Shown here piece by piece: positions 55,188 to 64,000 of a DNA stretch of 64,000 nucleotides. The stretch covers positions 1-64,000 of the forward strand of contig JAQVCV010000009.1 of NCBI GenBank assembly GCA_028689615.1. Reading direction: 5' to 3'. The position numbers and the translations under genes were made by a program. Below the pieces are notes generated by a model. That model had not been told where the DNA came from and did no database searches. It was given only the letters and a program-made list of their open reading frames with translations. The first letter of the stretch is position 1. The number at the start of each line of letters is the position of its first letter. The DNA comes from Bacteroidales bacterium (GTDB lineage Bacteria > Bacteroidota > Bacteroidia > Bacteroidales > TTA-H9).

Positions 55188-56330
55188 ATGACCGACAATC
55201 CAAATGCTATCAGTTCATGGATAAGCTTCATGAGTAATAAAGTAAAATCTGGTGGTGGAATTAACCTGGCTCAGGGCCTTCCCGGTTTTCGGCCACCTGC
55301 CCGGCTGCTCGAGTTGCTTGCCGAAGAAGCTGCCGGCAACAACCATCAGTATGCTCCTGGCCGTGGGCTTCCTGTGTTGGCAGCACACGTGGCTGATAAG
55401 CTGAACCTGCCCGGGACAGCTGTTGCAAAAAACATACTCATCACTTGCGGAGCCACAGAAGCGATCACCGACACCTACCTGCACTTAGCCCGAAAAGCAG
55501 GTTCCACCTTCACTGTGGCGGCTTTCGGACCGGCTTATGAAAGCTATTCACGCTTGCCGATGCTGTTGGGACATAGGTTTGTTGAGCTCACTCGCGATGA
55601 ATCTGATCCGGATTTCCTGACCAAAACTGCCGATTTGCTTGTCGGACAGGGAGTTGATCTGCTGTTTGTGGGTTCGCCCGGAAACCCCTTCGGACAAGTG
55701 ATTCCGGCTAATGAAGTCGATTTTTGGTGCCAGATGGCGGCAAAAACTTCTTTGAACGTTGTGTTCGACATGGTTTACAGCGATTTGTGGTTCGATCAGC
55801 CAGTTGCATTTCCAACTCCGGTTTTGCAGGAACGGGTTTATATCGTCGGATCGTTCTCCAAAATGCTGTCGGTTACAGGATGGCGTGTGGGTTGGCTGGC
55901 TGCTCCCGAAACATCAATCACCGAGATTGGCTTGCTTCACGATTTTGCTGGTCTTTCAGCTCCTCACCCTTTGCAGTGGGCCCTAAGCCGTTTTCTGGAC
56001 GATAAAGAGGCTGTAAATAAATACGTATCAGGGCTTCGCGATTTAATTCGTGACTCGTGCCTTACCCTTGAGGGTGCATTGGTTCAAACAGGTTTTCATG
56101 TAAAGCCGGCACACGGAGGTTATTTTGTATGGGCGAAACTGCCTCAACACCTTCCCAACTCTGGAGAATTTGTTTTAGCTCTTTATGAACGAACCGGAGT
56201 AGCCGCGGTTCCCGGAATTCACTTTGGAGAAAAATTCAGCCGGTATGTACGTTTCAACGGTGCCCGCCCAATAAATGAAATAAATGAAGCAGCCGCACTT
56301 ATAACACGTTTTATAAATGACAGCAGGTAG
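55188..56330 (+). CDS. Class I/II PLP aminotransferase (methionine/kynurenine-type)
   Basis: 380 residues. Fold-I aminotransferase: INLAQGLPGFRPPARLLEL near the N-terminus, ITCGATEAITDTYLHLA, SPGNPFGQVIP, the PLP-Asp near VVFDMVYSDLWFD, and the Schiff-base Lys in GSFSKMLSVTGWRVGWLA, with Arg in YVRFNGA binding the substrate carboxylate. The motif set is closest to methionine/kynurenine aminotransferases (YbdL-like). Exact substrate unknown. It follows the histidine kinase by 3 bp and precedes the transporter by 21 bp, within one operon. Confidence 0.92.
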   Translation: MTDNPNAISSWISFMSNKVKSGGGINLAQGLPGFRPPARLLELLAEEAAGNNHQYAPGRGLPVLAAHVADKLNLPGTAVAKNILITCGATEAITDTYLHLARKAGSTFTVAAFGPAYESYSRLPMLLGHRFVELTRDESDPDFLTKTADLLVGQGVDLLFVGSPGNPFGQVIPANEVDFWCQMAAKTSLNVVFDMVYSDLWFDQPVAFPTPVLQERVYIVGSFSKMLSVTGWRVGWLAAPETSITEIGLLHDFAGLSAPHPLQWALSRFLDDKEAVNKYVSGLRDLIRDSCLTLEGALVQTGFHVKPAHGGYFVWAKLPQHLPNSGEFVLALYERTGVAAVPGIHFGEKFSRYVRFNGARPINEINEAAALITRFINDSR

Positions 56331-56351
56331 TCGTTTTTATCACAATCAAAC

Positions 56352-58565
56352 ATGACAGAAAACAAAGGAGCATTAAGCCGTGTATTTCCTGATTTTGCCG
56401 ATAGCATTCTCCATTCCTACGGCCAGGTTTTCTTTTCAAACCATACCGGTTTTTCTATCATTTTGGTCGTGGTGTCGTTTTTCGATTTCTGGGCAGGCCT
56501 GAGCGGTGTTTTAGCCGTTGTAGTAACAAATCTCTTTGCCTTCCTGAGCGGTTTGAACCGCAAAAACATCGCGCTAGGAACATATGGATTTAACAGCCTG
56601 TTGGTTGGACTTGGACTTGGGGTTGGTTTCGAACCAGGTCTTGCGTTTTTTATAGTATTGGTTTTCTCGGCCCTCTTCTCGCTTTTGGTAACACAAGCCC
56701 TTGAAGGAGTAGTTGGCAAATATGGACTCCCTTTCCTGAGCCTACCGTTTTTGGTTGTTCTATGGATATTCACTTTGGCAACCCGCGAGTTTACCGCGCT
56801 GGAGTTCAGCACACGTGGTGTGTACACCTACAACGAAATGTATCTTTTAGGAGGCGACCCACTGGTTCAAACTTATTCATTGCTAAGCGAACCCTGGTTG
56901 CCCCAGCCTTTGGTAACCTATTTCAAATCGCTCGCGGCTGTTTTCTTTCAATACCACCTGGTGGCAGGCATTCTGGTAGCCATTGGCCTGCTGATTTATT
57001 CACGCATTGCCTTGCTTTACAGCCTGGTGGGTTTCTATTCGGCCTACTTTCTTTATGGTTTGCTTGGGGCCAACCTCAACGAGTTGAGTTACGGATACAT
57101 CGGCTTCAATTTTATACTCACGGCTGTGGCTGTTGGGGGGTTCTTTTTGGTCGCCTCGCGCTACACTTTGCTTTGGGTGTTGCTTCTTACGCCGGTAAGC
57201 ACAGTATTGATAGTGGCTTCTGGGGTGCTGCTTGAGTCGCTTCAACTGTCGGCTTTTTCGTTGCCATTCAACGTTGTGGTAATGCTCTTTCTTTATTTCC
57301 TGAAATTCCGCGAACGGTTTTCCGACAAACCCTTACCAGTGTTTTACCAGCTTTTTTCGCCAGAGAAGAACCTCTATGCCCAGGCCAATTACCGCGATCG
57401 GTTTGGAGTGGCTCCCGCTATCCCCCTATCGCTCCCATTTTGGGGCGAGTGGGTGGTGACCCAAGGACACAGCGGCGAGTTTACCCACCGCGATAACTGG
57501 CGCGAAGCATGGGATTTCGAAATTTCTGATGAAGATGGAGATTTATGGCGCAATGAGGGGATTCGACACGAAGATTTTTATTGCTATGGCAAGCCTGTCA
57601 CCGCACCCGCCGATGGTTACGTTGAAGAAATTATCAACGGCATTCCCGACACCCCTGTCGGGCAAATGGATCTGGGGCACAATTGGGGTAACACCATCAT
57701 TCTGCGACATTCCGATCATTTCTACACCAAACTTTGTCATCTTAAAAAAGACTCCTTTAAAGTGGTGAAGGGACAGTGGGTACCACGTGGCGAGGTGGTT
57801 GCTATGGCTGGCAGCAGCGGCAGATCACCACGGCCTCACCTTCATTTTCAGGCGCAGGAATTTCCCTACATCGGCAGCTACACCATGCCGTGTCCCCTGT
57901 CGTCGTACATTCTCCGAAAAGGGGATCGTGTGGAATACATCCAGACCGGGATTCCAAACAATGGGGATGTGGTTTCCAACATCCAGCCCACAGCTGCCAT
58001 CGTTTCGGCCTTCAGTTTCATACCTGGGCAGCGGCTACGCTTCAAAGTAACATCGCAGGGTGGCTCCCAAAAGGAGATCGAATGGGAAGTGAGGTCAGAC
58101 ATGTACAACAACACCTATTTATGGTCCGAGACAGGTAAAGCAAGTGCCTGGTTTGTGAACAACGGCAAGGTAATGTGGTTTACCCATTTCGAAGGCGACA
58201 AACGATCGTTGCTCTACCACTTCTACCTGGGTGCCTACAAAATTGTTCATGGATTCTATAAGGGATTGGTGGTAACCGACTCGTTTCCTCTTCACGCTAT
58301 AGCCGACAGAAGATGGCTTTTCTTACAGGATTTTCTGGCCCCCTTCTACCTTTTTATGAAAAGTGAATTCACCATTCATTACAAGAAAATGGACGACCAG
58401 TTTTCAGATTCTTTTGTTTACATCGACTCCAGGGTGGTGTTGAAACTGATGGGCCGGGTGACCCGTGTTCTGGATTTTAGTTGGGAATTGCGCAACAATT
58501 CTATCCATCATTTTGTCATTAAACAGGGAAACCGAATTACTAAAGTTGAATTGATACCCGATTAA
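56352..58565 (+). CDS. Urea-transporter domain fused to M23 peptidase
   Basis: 737 residues. The first about 320 residues form roughly ten helices of the urea transporter fold, with the repeated Gly/Asn signature GTYGFNSLLVGLGLGVGF in the first half and GLLGANLNELSYGYIGFN in the second. Residues about 355-520 are an M23/LytM zinc peptidase domain: H379 and D388 in THRDNWREAWDFE, and H496-L-H498 in RPHLHFQ, with a GSSGRSPRPHLHF context and a VTAPADGYVEEI strand. The remaining 215 residues are a beta-rich region I do not recognise. The peptidase would lie outside the inner membrane. It shares an operon with a histidine kinase and aminotransferase. Confidence 0.85.
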   Translation: MTENKGALSRVFPDFADSILHSYGQVFFSNHTGFSIILVVVSFFDFWAGLSGVLAVVVTNLFAFLSGLNRKNIALGTYGFNSLLVGLGLGVGFEPGLAFFIVLVFSALFSLLVTQALEGVVGKYGLPFLSLPFLVVLWIFTLATREFTALEFSTRGVYTYNEMYLLGGDPLVQTYSLLSEPWLPQPLVTYFKSLAAVFFQYHLVAGILVAIGLLIYSRIALLYSLVGFYSAYFLYGLLGANLNELSYGYIGFNFILTAVAVGGFFLVASRYTLLWVLLLTPVSTVLIVASGVLLESLQLSAFSLPFNVVVMLFLYFLKFRERFSDKPLPVFYQLFSPEKNLYAQANYRDRFGVAPAIPLSLPFWGEWVVTQGHSGEFTHRDNWREAWDFEISDEDGDLWRNEGIRHEDFYCYGKPVTAPADGYVEEIINGIPDTPVGQMDLGHNWGNTIILRHSDHFYTKLCHLKKDSFKVVKGQWVPRGEVVAMAGSSGRSPRPHLHFQAQEFPYIGSYTMPCPLSSYILRKGDRVEYIQTGIPNNGDVVSNIQPTAAIVSAFSFIPGQRLRFKVTSQGGSQKEIEWEVRSDMYNNTYLWSETGKASAWFVNNGKVMWFTHFEGDKRSLLYHFYLGAYKIVHGFYKGLVVTDSFPLHAIADRRWLFLQDFLAPFYLFMKSEFTIHYKKMDDQFSDSFVYIDSRVVLKLMGRVTRVLDFSWELRNNSIHHFVIKQGNRITKVELIPD

Positions 58566-58575
58566 TCATATAGAT

Positions 58576-59916
58576 ATGCTTTATAAAGTTTTCAGAATGT
58601 TGATTCTCGCCGCGGTTTTTTTGCCCACTCTGGCCAGTGCGCAGGAACCGGCCAATTTCAAGCATTACGATCAGGCCACCTGGCATCTTTACCAACAGAA
58701 ACAATGGGATTCGCTGATACTGGTTGGGAAGGCTGCTCTGGCCGATGGTAACGATTATCAATACCTCAACGCCAGAATGGGTGTGGCCTGGTTTGAAAAG
58801 GGCGACTTCAGAATGGCCTCTCACTATTTTTATAAGGCTTTGAAAATGAATAGTGGCGATGAGTTCGCACGCGAATACCTCTATTTCTCCTTTCTCTATT
58901 CCGGACGCTCGGGGGCAGCGCGCAACATTGCCACGGGTTTTCAACAAGCCACACGCGAAAGACTCGCCCTCCCTGCCACCACCCGTCCGGCTTTTGTTTA
59001 TGCAGAGATGGGGCCCGTGATCTCCAATGCTGTTGACCCCTGGCGCGATGTGCCCATCACCGGTCCCGATTCTGTTTATGGCGAGTTCAACCTCCCTGGC
59101 AGTGCATTCTATTTTCATGCCGGAGGAAGCTTCGATTTGGGCTCTTTCGTGACTGCTTATGCCGGTTATTCCAACCTTTCGCTCGACCGATACCAGCGAA
59201 TTCAAATAGCAACACTCGACACCATTAAACGAAGCTATGGATTTGCACAACATCAGGCTTACCTCAATTTCTCCATCGAACCCTTTCCCGGCTTTCGGAT
59301 TGTGCCATCAATTCATTACATCTACAACCGTTCAAAACCCGTGTTTGCCAGTTATAATGCTGATTCAGTCCGCTACATATTCAAACAGCGCACACTCAAA
59401 AACAATCAGGTGGCAGCAGGATTGGCCCTTTACGCCGAATGGAAGCGGTTTGGATTCACCTTGCACACCAACTATGCTAACCTGATGGATTATAACCAGA
59501 TAGGATTGGGAGGAGCTATAACCTGGTATCCAACCGGCAATTTAAAGAGTTGGATCAGGATGCACGGCACATGGTTTTCGGAAGAAGGGACAACGCGTTG
59601 GGTGCTGGAACCATCGGCAGGAATCAAACTTTCGAATCACATTTGGTTTGAATCGTCGGTAGCTTTGGGCGATATGACACGCTACGTTGATGAAACCAAT
59701 TTTTTAGTTTACAATACCGACGATAAAACCACTCTCCGAGCGCAGGGCGTGTTTTATATACCTGTTTTCGACAACGTTATGTTCTCAGTTCGCTATATCT
59801 TCAATCGTGCCGAAGGCTCCCTTTATCAATACGACCAAACAGAGGCATCGCTTGTGCGCGAATCTATCGATTACAATAAACACACTATTTTGGGAGGAAT
59901 CAAATGGAATTTCTGA
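58576..59916 (+). CDS. TPR and outer-membrane beta-barrel protein
   Basis: 446 residues. Signal peptide about 1-22 (ending ASAQ). Two or three TPR helices (about 30-130: YLNARMGVAWFEKGDFRMASHYFYKAL) precede a C-terminal barrel-like region (about 150-446) of alternating strands ending in KWNF, with aromatic residue at the very end as in barrels recognised by Bam. The combination resembles the C-terminal part of polysaccharide export proteins such as BcsC, but no sequence link is claimed. It is 10 bp after the transporter-peptidase and overlaps the next gene by 13 bp. Confidence 0.8.
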   Translation: MLYKVFRMLILAAVFLPTLASAQEPANFKHYDQATWHLYQQKQWDSLILVGKAALADGNDYQYLNARMGVAWFEKGDFRMASHYFYKALKMNSGDEFAREYLYFSFLYSGRSGAARNIATGFQQATRERLALPATTRPAFVYAEMGPVISNAVDPWRDVPITGPDSVYGEFNLPGSAFYFHAGGSFDLGSFVTAYAGYSNLSLDRYQRIQIATLDTIKRSYGFAQHQAYLNFSIEPFPGFRIVPSIHYIYNRSKPVFASYNADSVRYIFKQRTLKNNQVAAGLALYAEWKRFGFTLHTNYANLMDYNQIGLGGAITWYPTGNLKSWIRMHGTWFSEEGTTRWVLEPSAGIKLSNHIWFESSVALGDMTRYVDETNFLVYNTDDKTTLRAQGVFYIPVFDNVMFSVRYIFNRAEGSLYQYDQTEASLVRESIDYNKHTILGGIKWNF

Positions 59917-60524
59917 AAAAACTCTCTTTGTCAATCGGCCTGTTTCTATGGGTTGCGGGTGTTGATGCTCAAAATTATACGAAAATTGAAGAGGCTTTCA
60001 ACCAAAGCTATACCAGCGAAAATGCCGGTGAATACGACAGGGCTATTGATGCTATGCGAAAGGTTTACGACGACAAATCCTATAACATCAACGTCAGGCT
60101 GGGGTGGCTCTACTATCTTTCAGGTCGGTTTACAGATGGGGTAGCCTATTATCAAAAAGCCATCAGATTAATGCCTCAATCAGTGGAAGCTCGTTTGGGT
60201 CTGGTTTATCCCGCTTCTGCCCTTGGCAACTGGGAACAAGTAAAAAATGCCTATCTCGAAATCCTGAAAATTGATCCGGCACACAGTCTGGCTAACTACC
60301 GCCTTGGGCTGATCTACTACGGTCGTGAGCAATATGCCACCGCCTTGCGCTACTTCGAGAAAGTTGCCAATTACTATCCCTTCGATTACGACGCAAATCT
60401 GATGTATGGATGGACTTGCTTTAAGTTGGGAAAATACCGTGAAGCAAAAGTTCTCTTTCATAATGCTTTGATGGTAAAACCCGGCGATGCCTCAGCCAAG
60501 GAGGGACTGGGTTTGATCAAATAA
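59904..60524 (+). CDS. Secreted TPR protein
   Basis: 206 residues. Signal peptide about 1-22 (ending VDAQ). The rest is TPR repeats, clearest in RFTDGVAYYQKAIRLMPQS, NAYLEILKIDPAHSLANY and REAKVLFHNALMVKPGDASA. It is translationally coupled to the TPR/barrel gene and probably its periplasmic partner. It is the last gene of the operon; the next gene is convergent and 75 bp away. Confidence 0.85.
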   Translation: MEFLKKLSLSIGLFLWVAGVDAQNYTKIEEAFNQSYTSENAGEYDRAIDAMRKVYDDKSYNINVRLGWLYYLSGRFTDGVAYYQKAIRLMPQSVEARLGLVYPASALGNWEQVKNAYLEILKIDPAHSLANYRLGLIYYGREQYATALRYFEKVANYYPFDYDANLMYGWTCFKLGKYREAKVLFHNALMVKPGDASAKEGLGLIK

Positions 60525-60599
60525 AAAATGATGGTTAAGCCTTTGCTGTCTGGTTATCATTCAGCCATTCGAATGATGAAATCAGACGCGGCCTTTGCA

Positions 60600-63500
60600 T
60601 CAGGCAATCACCCTGCTCCCCTGCTCATCGTGGCTCTCGATTCTGATGCTGGCATCAATCTCTTGCTGCAACTCTTCTACATGGCTGATAAGTCCCACGA
60701 TGCGGTTCTCGAGGCGGAGGGTTCGAAGGGTGTCGAAAACTGTTTGCAGCGAATCGCGGTCGAGAGAACCAAACCCTTCGTCGAGAAAAAAGAAGTTGTC
60801 GGTGCCGGGTCGGCGGGCGTGAACCACATCGGCCAGAGCCAGAGCAAGCGAAAGCGAAGCCTGGAAGGTTTGTCCGCCCGACAGGGTTTTCACGCTGCGG
60901 GTATGCCCTCCGTTGAGGTAGTCGCGCACCACGATGTTGTTCCCATCAGCCAGTTCCATGCTAAGTTGACGGTTGGTGAGGGTGTGAAACCGTTTGTTGG
61001 CTATACCTACCAATTGTTGAAGATAAATGGCTGAAACGTAGTTCACAAAGCCGCTACCTTTAAACATTTTTGCCAGCACCTCCAGGTTTTCGGCACGGAT
61101 GCGTGCTGCGTGTAGGGCTTCGGTAAGGCGCAAGGCTTCCTCACGCGATTCTTGAGCCTCGATTAGTTGGCGCTCTGCTCGGTCGAGTAGCAGTGTGGTT
61201 TCTTGAAGGTTAATTGACAGGTTTTCGAGCCTGATGACGGTCTCTTCGTGGTGCAACGGGTCGTATGGTTCTGCTTTTAGCACGGGATCAATTTCCTTTA
61301 ATCGTCCTTGCAAAGTGGCCACCATCTCTTTATACGTGCTGATTTGCCTCCGGGCAGCCTCGGTGTCGAACGGGGTGGAAAGCACCTCACGAATTGCTTC
61401 AACACCATCGAAGCCTTGAGCAAGGGCTTGCTGTTCCAACTCCTGCTGGCGGTTGGTTATGAGGTTTTTTAGTTCAGCGGCCTGTACCAGAAGGATCTCT
61501 CTTCGGGTGGTGTTTTGTGCCACCGTTTCGGCGAGTTGTCTGTATGCCTGTGCGGTTTGATCGCGTCGCAGGGCTGCAGCCTCCATCTCGTTAGCCAACC
61601 CCTCTGCCTCGGCTATCAGGGTTGCGGGGTCTGATTGCAACTGATCGGCTCCAAATGCTTCTTGTTGCTGCAAAGTCGCCAGTTTCTCCAGCGATTCAAC
61701 GAGTTGTTGGTTGAGCATCGCTATCCGTTCGCGATACCGGGTGAGGGTGGTATCGAGATTGGCTTTCTGTTTTTGAAGCGACTGCAGGTTTGTAGCGGTT
61801 AAGCTTCGTTGTTTTTGATAAAGCTGACTATCGCTCCAGGCTTGCTTCACGGCTTCTTCATCAGAACGACTGTAGAGTTCCTCCCCGTTAAAGAGGGCTT
61901 GATGGTTGGCGCGGGTAGCTTCGTTTTCTTCCAGTTGCCGAAGCAAATCGGTTTGTGTTTGGCGCAAAGAAGCCCTTCGCCCTTCAAGGTGGGCGAGCTG
62001 ACGGTTCACACGGTCGAGAGTGCTCTTGTAGTGATCGAGGGCAAGGCGCTTTCGATTGATCTGTTTAGCGTTCTCATCAAGGTTCTCGGTTGAGGCAGGT
62101 GCCGGATGGTGAAGACTTCCGCATAGCGGACAAGGAGTTTCATCGGCCAGATCGTCAGCCAACGATTGCATCTTCAGCCTGAGGGCATGGTGCTGCTCTT
62201 CTTCACGCAGGGCTGCTTCCCATTGTGCAAGGGCTGTAATTGCCGTAAGTGGTTCAGCATCAGCAATAAAAGTGGATGGACTTGCCTTTTGTAATTCCAG
62301 GTTAAGCAGTTCATTTTCTGTCTCAAGTCCTGCTTTTTGTACTTGAATGGTCTCTACAGACTGCGACAGGTTTTTATGCTCAGTTGTAAGTCTTTTGTCA
62401 ATGTCGAACCATTGGAGCAGCGCGGCCAGCAGTGGAAGTTGGCTCGTGAGGGCATCCAGTTCGTCGAGCAGTTTCTGTTGTTGTTCTGCCTGTTGGTTAA
62501 GGGGTTCTGCTTTCGCCAGTTCAGCTTCGAGCAACTGTTCACCTTTCACAATCCGCTTTTCGATGTCGGAAATTTCGATGGTGATTTTGCATTGCTCGGC
62601 TTGTCGTCGGAGCTGGCTAATTCGGTCGCGGCGTGCGGGGTTTTTCAGGTAATCCTCATCGGCTGCTGCCATCTCGTGTGCCGATTTTTTCAGGTTTGGC
62701 TGCAGCCGTTCAAATTCTGCCTGCAAAGCAGCGTGTTGGCCAACAATCAGTGCCAACCGCGAAGTGTTTTCTTCGAGCAAATCCAATGCTGGTTTGAACA
62801 AAGCCATGCAACGGTTTACACGGCTCGATTGCTGCTCAAGCGCGGCAATAGTCTCTGTCTGCGAGAGCAAAGCATCCAACTGCTGTTGCTTCTCCGAGGC
62901 TTCTTTGTGAAGGCTGGCCAGCTCATTAAAGCGGGCAATTTGTGTTTTTAACTGATTGATAGCAACTTGATCTTCGGCGAGTGCCTGTTTTAGCTGACTT
63001 GTGAGCAGTTGCTGTTGGCTGAACCATGTTTCGTCGTGACTGATGGTTTTCGAAAGAAGTGCTTCAAGCCTGACGATGTTCTCGTTGTTGCGTTTCTCAA
63101 GGTATCCAACCCGGGGTGCCAGATCGAAACGATCGAGGTCGAACAGCTCTTTCATCATTCGTGTACGGTCAGCATCAGTCAGTTGCAGAAAATCCTGAAA
63201 TCTTCCCTGTGGTATTATCACAGCCCGGCGGAAGTTGTCGTAGCTTAGACCTACAGCTTGCTGCACTTGTCCAAGGGAGACCGGGAGCCATTCTTCGCCT
63301 GAAAATTGATATGCCGTGTGATCGAAAGTTTTGGCATCGTCGAACCGTTTGCGGTTGCGTTGCCCTTTCACAATGCAGCGATAATGACTTGTTGGCGTAC
63401 CGGCAGTAAACTCGAAGTCAATCAGCAATTCGTTGCTGCGAAGGTTCATCATGTTGTAGCTACGTCCATCTCGACGGCTCAACCTTTCCGTTTCGCCATA

Positions 63501-63656
63501 AATGGCATAGGTGATGGCCTCTACCAGGGTGCTTTTGCCTGAGCCGGTACGACCAAATATACCGAAGAGCCTCGCGGCGGTTAACCGCCCGAAATCAACA
63601 ACCTGCCGCTCTTTGTAGGAGTAAATACCTTGTAGGGTGAGCTTTACCGGTATCAT
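60600..63656 (-). CDS. sbcC: SbcC-type SMC-like exonuclease ATPase
   Basis: 1018 residues from ATG 63656; the frame opens further upstream but lacks family sequence. SbcC, with SbcD, cleaves DNA hairpins and ends. Walker A is GIFGRTGSGKSTLVEAI; a long coiled coil carries the zinc hook CPLC in DETPCPLCGSLHHPA near the middle; the C-terminal lobe has the ABC signature KTLSGGQTFQASLSLALALAD and Walker B FFFLDEGFGSLD. The arm is very rich in Gln/Glu/Leu. No sbcD is next to it; the upstream gene on this strand is a glycosidase. Confidence 0.95.
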   Translation of the reverse strand: MIPVKLTLQGIYSYKERQVVDFGRLTAARLFGIFGRTGSGKSTLVEAITYAIYGETERLSRRDGRSYNMMNLRSNELLIDFEFTAGTPTSHYRCIVKGQRNRKRFDDAKTFDHTAYQFSGEEWLPVSLGQVQQAVGLSYDNFRRAVIIPQGRFQDFLQLTDADRTRMMKELFDLDRFDLAPRVGYLEKRNNENIVRLEALLSKTISHDETWFSQQQLLTSQLKQALAEDQVAINQLKTQIARFNELASLHKEASEKQQQLDALLSQTETIAALEQQSSRVNRCMALFKPALDLLEENTSRLALIVGQHAALQAEFERLQPNLKKSAHEMAAADEDYLKNPARRDRISQLRRQAEQCKITIEISDIEKRIVKGEQLLEAELAKAEPLNQQAEQQQKLLDELDALTSQLPLLAALLQWFDIDKRLTTEHKNLSQSVETIQVQKAGLETENELLNLELQKASPSTFIADAEPLTAITALAQWEAALREEEQHHALRLKMQSLADDLADETPCPLCGSLHHPAPASTENLDENAKQINRKRLALDHYKSTLDRVNRQLAHLEGRRASLRQTQTDLLRQLEENEATRANHQALFNGEELYSRSDEEAVKQAWSDSQLYQKQRSLTATNLQSLQKQKANLDTTLTRYRERIAMLNQQLVESLEKLATLQQQEAFGADQLQSDPATLIAEAEGLANEMEAAALRRDQTAQAYRQLAETVAQNTTRREILLVQAAELKNLITNRQQELEQQALAQGFDGVEAIREVLSTPFDTEAARRQISTYKEMVATLQGRLKEIDPVLKAEPYDPLHHEETVIRLENLSINLQETTLLLDRAERQLIEAQESREEALRLTEALHAARIRAENLEVLAKMFKGSGFVNYVSAIYLQQLVGIANKRFHTLTNRQLSMELADGNNIVVRDYLNGGHTRSVKTLSGGQTFQASLSLALALADVVHARRPGTDNFFFLDEGFGSLDRDSLQTVFDTLRTLRLENRIVGLISHVEELQQEIDASIRIESHDEQGSRVIA

Positions 63657-63735
63657 TCTAATTTTTTTATTCCCACGCGCCAATTCGCGCGGGGAGAACG
63701 CTCCGGCAAAGCTACGCCATTTCAGAATAACAGAA

Positions 63736-64000
63736 CTATCTTTCCAAACCAAGCCGCTCCTTCATCAGTTTTTGATCAAACGAGGTGATGGGGAATGTGT
63801 GAGCTTCGGTGGTGAACAGCAACGAATTGAAGAAATGGGGCGTTTGCCTCTCACTAAAGGCTATGTAAAGGTATTTCATGGTTTCAGCAAAGAAAAAGGT
63901 TGGCATGTAGTCGCGGGGTTGCATGGTGGTCACGTTTTCAACGGAGTGGAAAGCTACCTCGTCGCGGCAAAATTTTTTGATGCTGGCCCAGTAGTTTACA
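63736..64000 (-). CDS. GH47 alpha-1,2-mannosidase, C-terminal part (gene starts beyond right edge)
   Basis: The frame is open to the window edge, giving 87 C-terminal residues. They match the end of glycoside hydrolase family 47: PRDYMPTFFFAETMKYLYIAF followed by LFTTEAHTFP, where family members have F/L-x-TEAHP with the Thr binding the active-site calcium, and the GH47 Glu in FAETMKYLY. GH47 enzymes trim alpha-1,2-linked mannose and are mostly eukaryotic, with some bacterial ones. It precedes sbcC by 79 bp on the same strand. Confidence 0.8.
   Translation of the reverse strand, partial: VNYWASIKKFCRDEVAFHSVENVTTMQPRDYMPTFFFAETMKYLYIAFSERQTPHFFNSLLFTTEAHTFPITSFDQKLMKERLGLER

Noticed and set aside
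63736..64000. SbcD, expected upstream of sbcC
   Set aside because: The residues do not resemble a metallophosphoesterase; they match the C-terminus of GH47.

Overview
The window reads as a chromosomal segment of a Bacteroidota bacterium, probably a Bacteroidales-type anaerobe or a relative. The evidence is: secreted proteins with type IX secretion (T9SS) C-terminal sorting domains, PKD-repeat surface proteins, the acpP-fabF-rnc-(IPExxxVDY)-pyk gene order, an atpBEFHAG cluster with no adjacent atpDC, several ECF sigma/anti-sigma pairs, DUF4252 and DUF3857 families, and perfect or near-perfect TAnnTTTG (-7) promoter boxes upstream of several genes. I see no rRNA or tRNA gene, prophage, insertion sequence or CRISPR array. 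Three gene-free stretches exceed 300 bp (16343-16828, 23935-24390, 32617-32930).

Layout. 1-5961 (minus): ECF sigma factor, an unusual protein with a cytoplasmic head, one membrane helix and a C-terminal beta-barrel, then two PKD-repeat surface proteins (the second runs off the left edge). 6151-11774 (minus): ATP synthase genes atpB-E-F-H-A-G followed by ferritin. 11942-16342 (minus): acpP, fabF, rnc, an IPExxxVDY-type gene and pyk. 16829-18546 (minus): a second ECF sigma, its anti-sigma and a DUF4252 protein. 18734-23934 (plus): POT peptide transporter, radical SAM protein, T9SS protein with an internal duplication. 24391-32616 (minus): BY-kinase, RecJ, PagL-like deacylase, class III nucleotidyl cyclase, P-loop NTPase. 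32931-36107 (plus): metal/calcium-loop secreted protein, third ECF sigma, anti-sigma, Spy/CnrX-like protein, TPR protein. 36156-40118 (minus): LuxE-like ligase and a large hybrid histidine kinase. 40387-43922 (plus): purH, mreB, mreC. 44003-45773 (minus): small coiled-coil protein and alkaline phosphatase. 45896-49558 (plus): PfkB kinase, a class II aldolase-like protein lacking zinc ligands, a DUF3857/transglutaminase protein.

The most unusual part is 49795-60524 (plus). One putative operon encodes a T9SS protein, a PqqD-like RRE protein, an ATP-grasp ligase and a fold-III PLP decarboxylase whose N-terminus looks like a RiPP leader (Y-x-x-P-x-V-x-x-L). A second unit follows: sensor kinase, class I aminotransferase, a urea-transporter/M23-peptidase fusion, a TPR plus outer-membrane barrel protein, and a TPR protein. 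Both units together look like an amino-acid or amide-linked, peptide-tagging or envelope system that I cannot assign to a named pathway.

The right end (60600-64000, minus) holds sbcC and the C-terminus of a GH47 alpha-mannosidase. All functional calls come from motif recognition in translated sequence; no database search was run.
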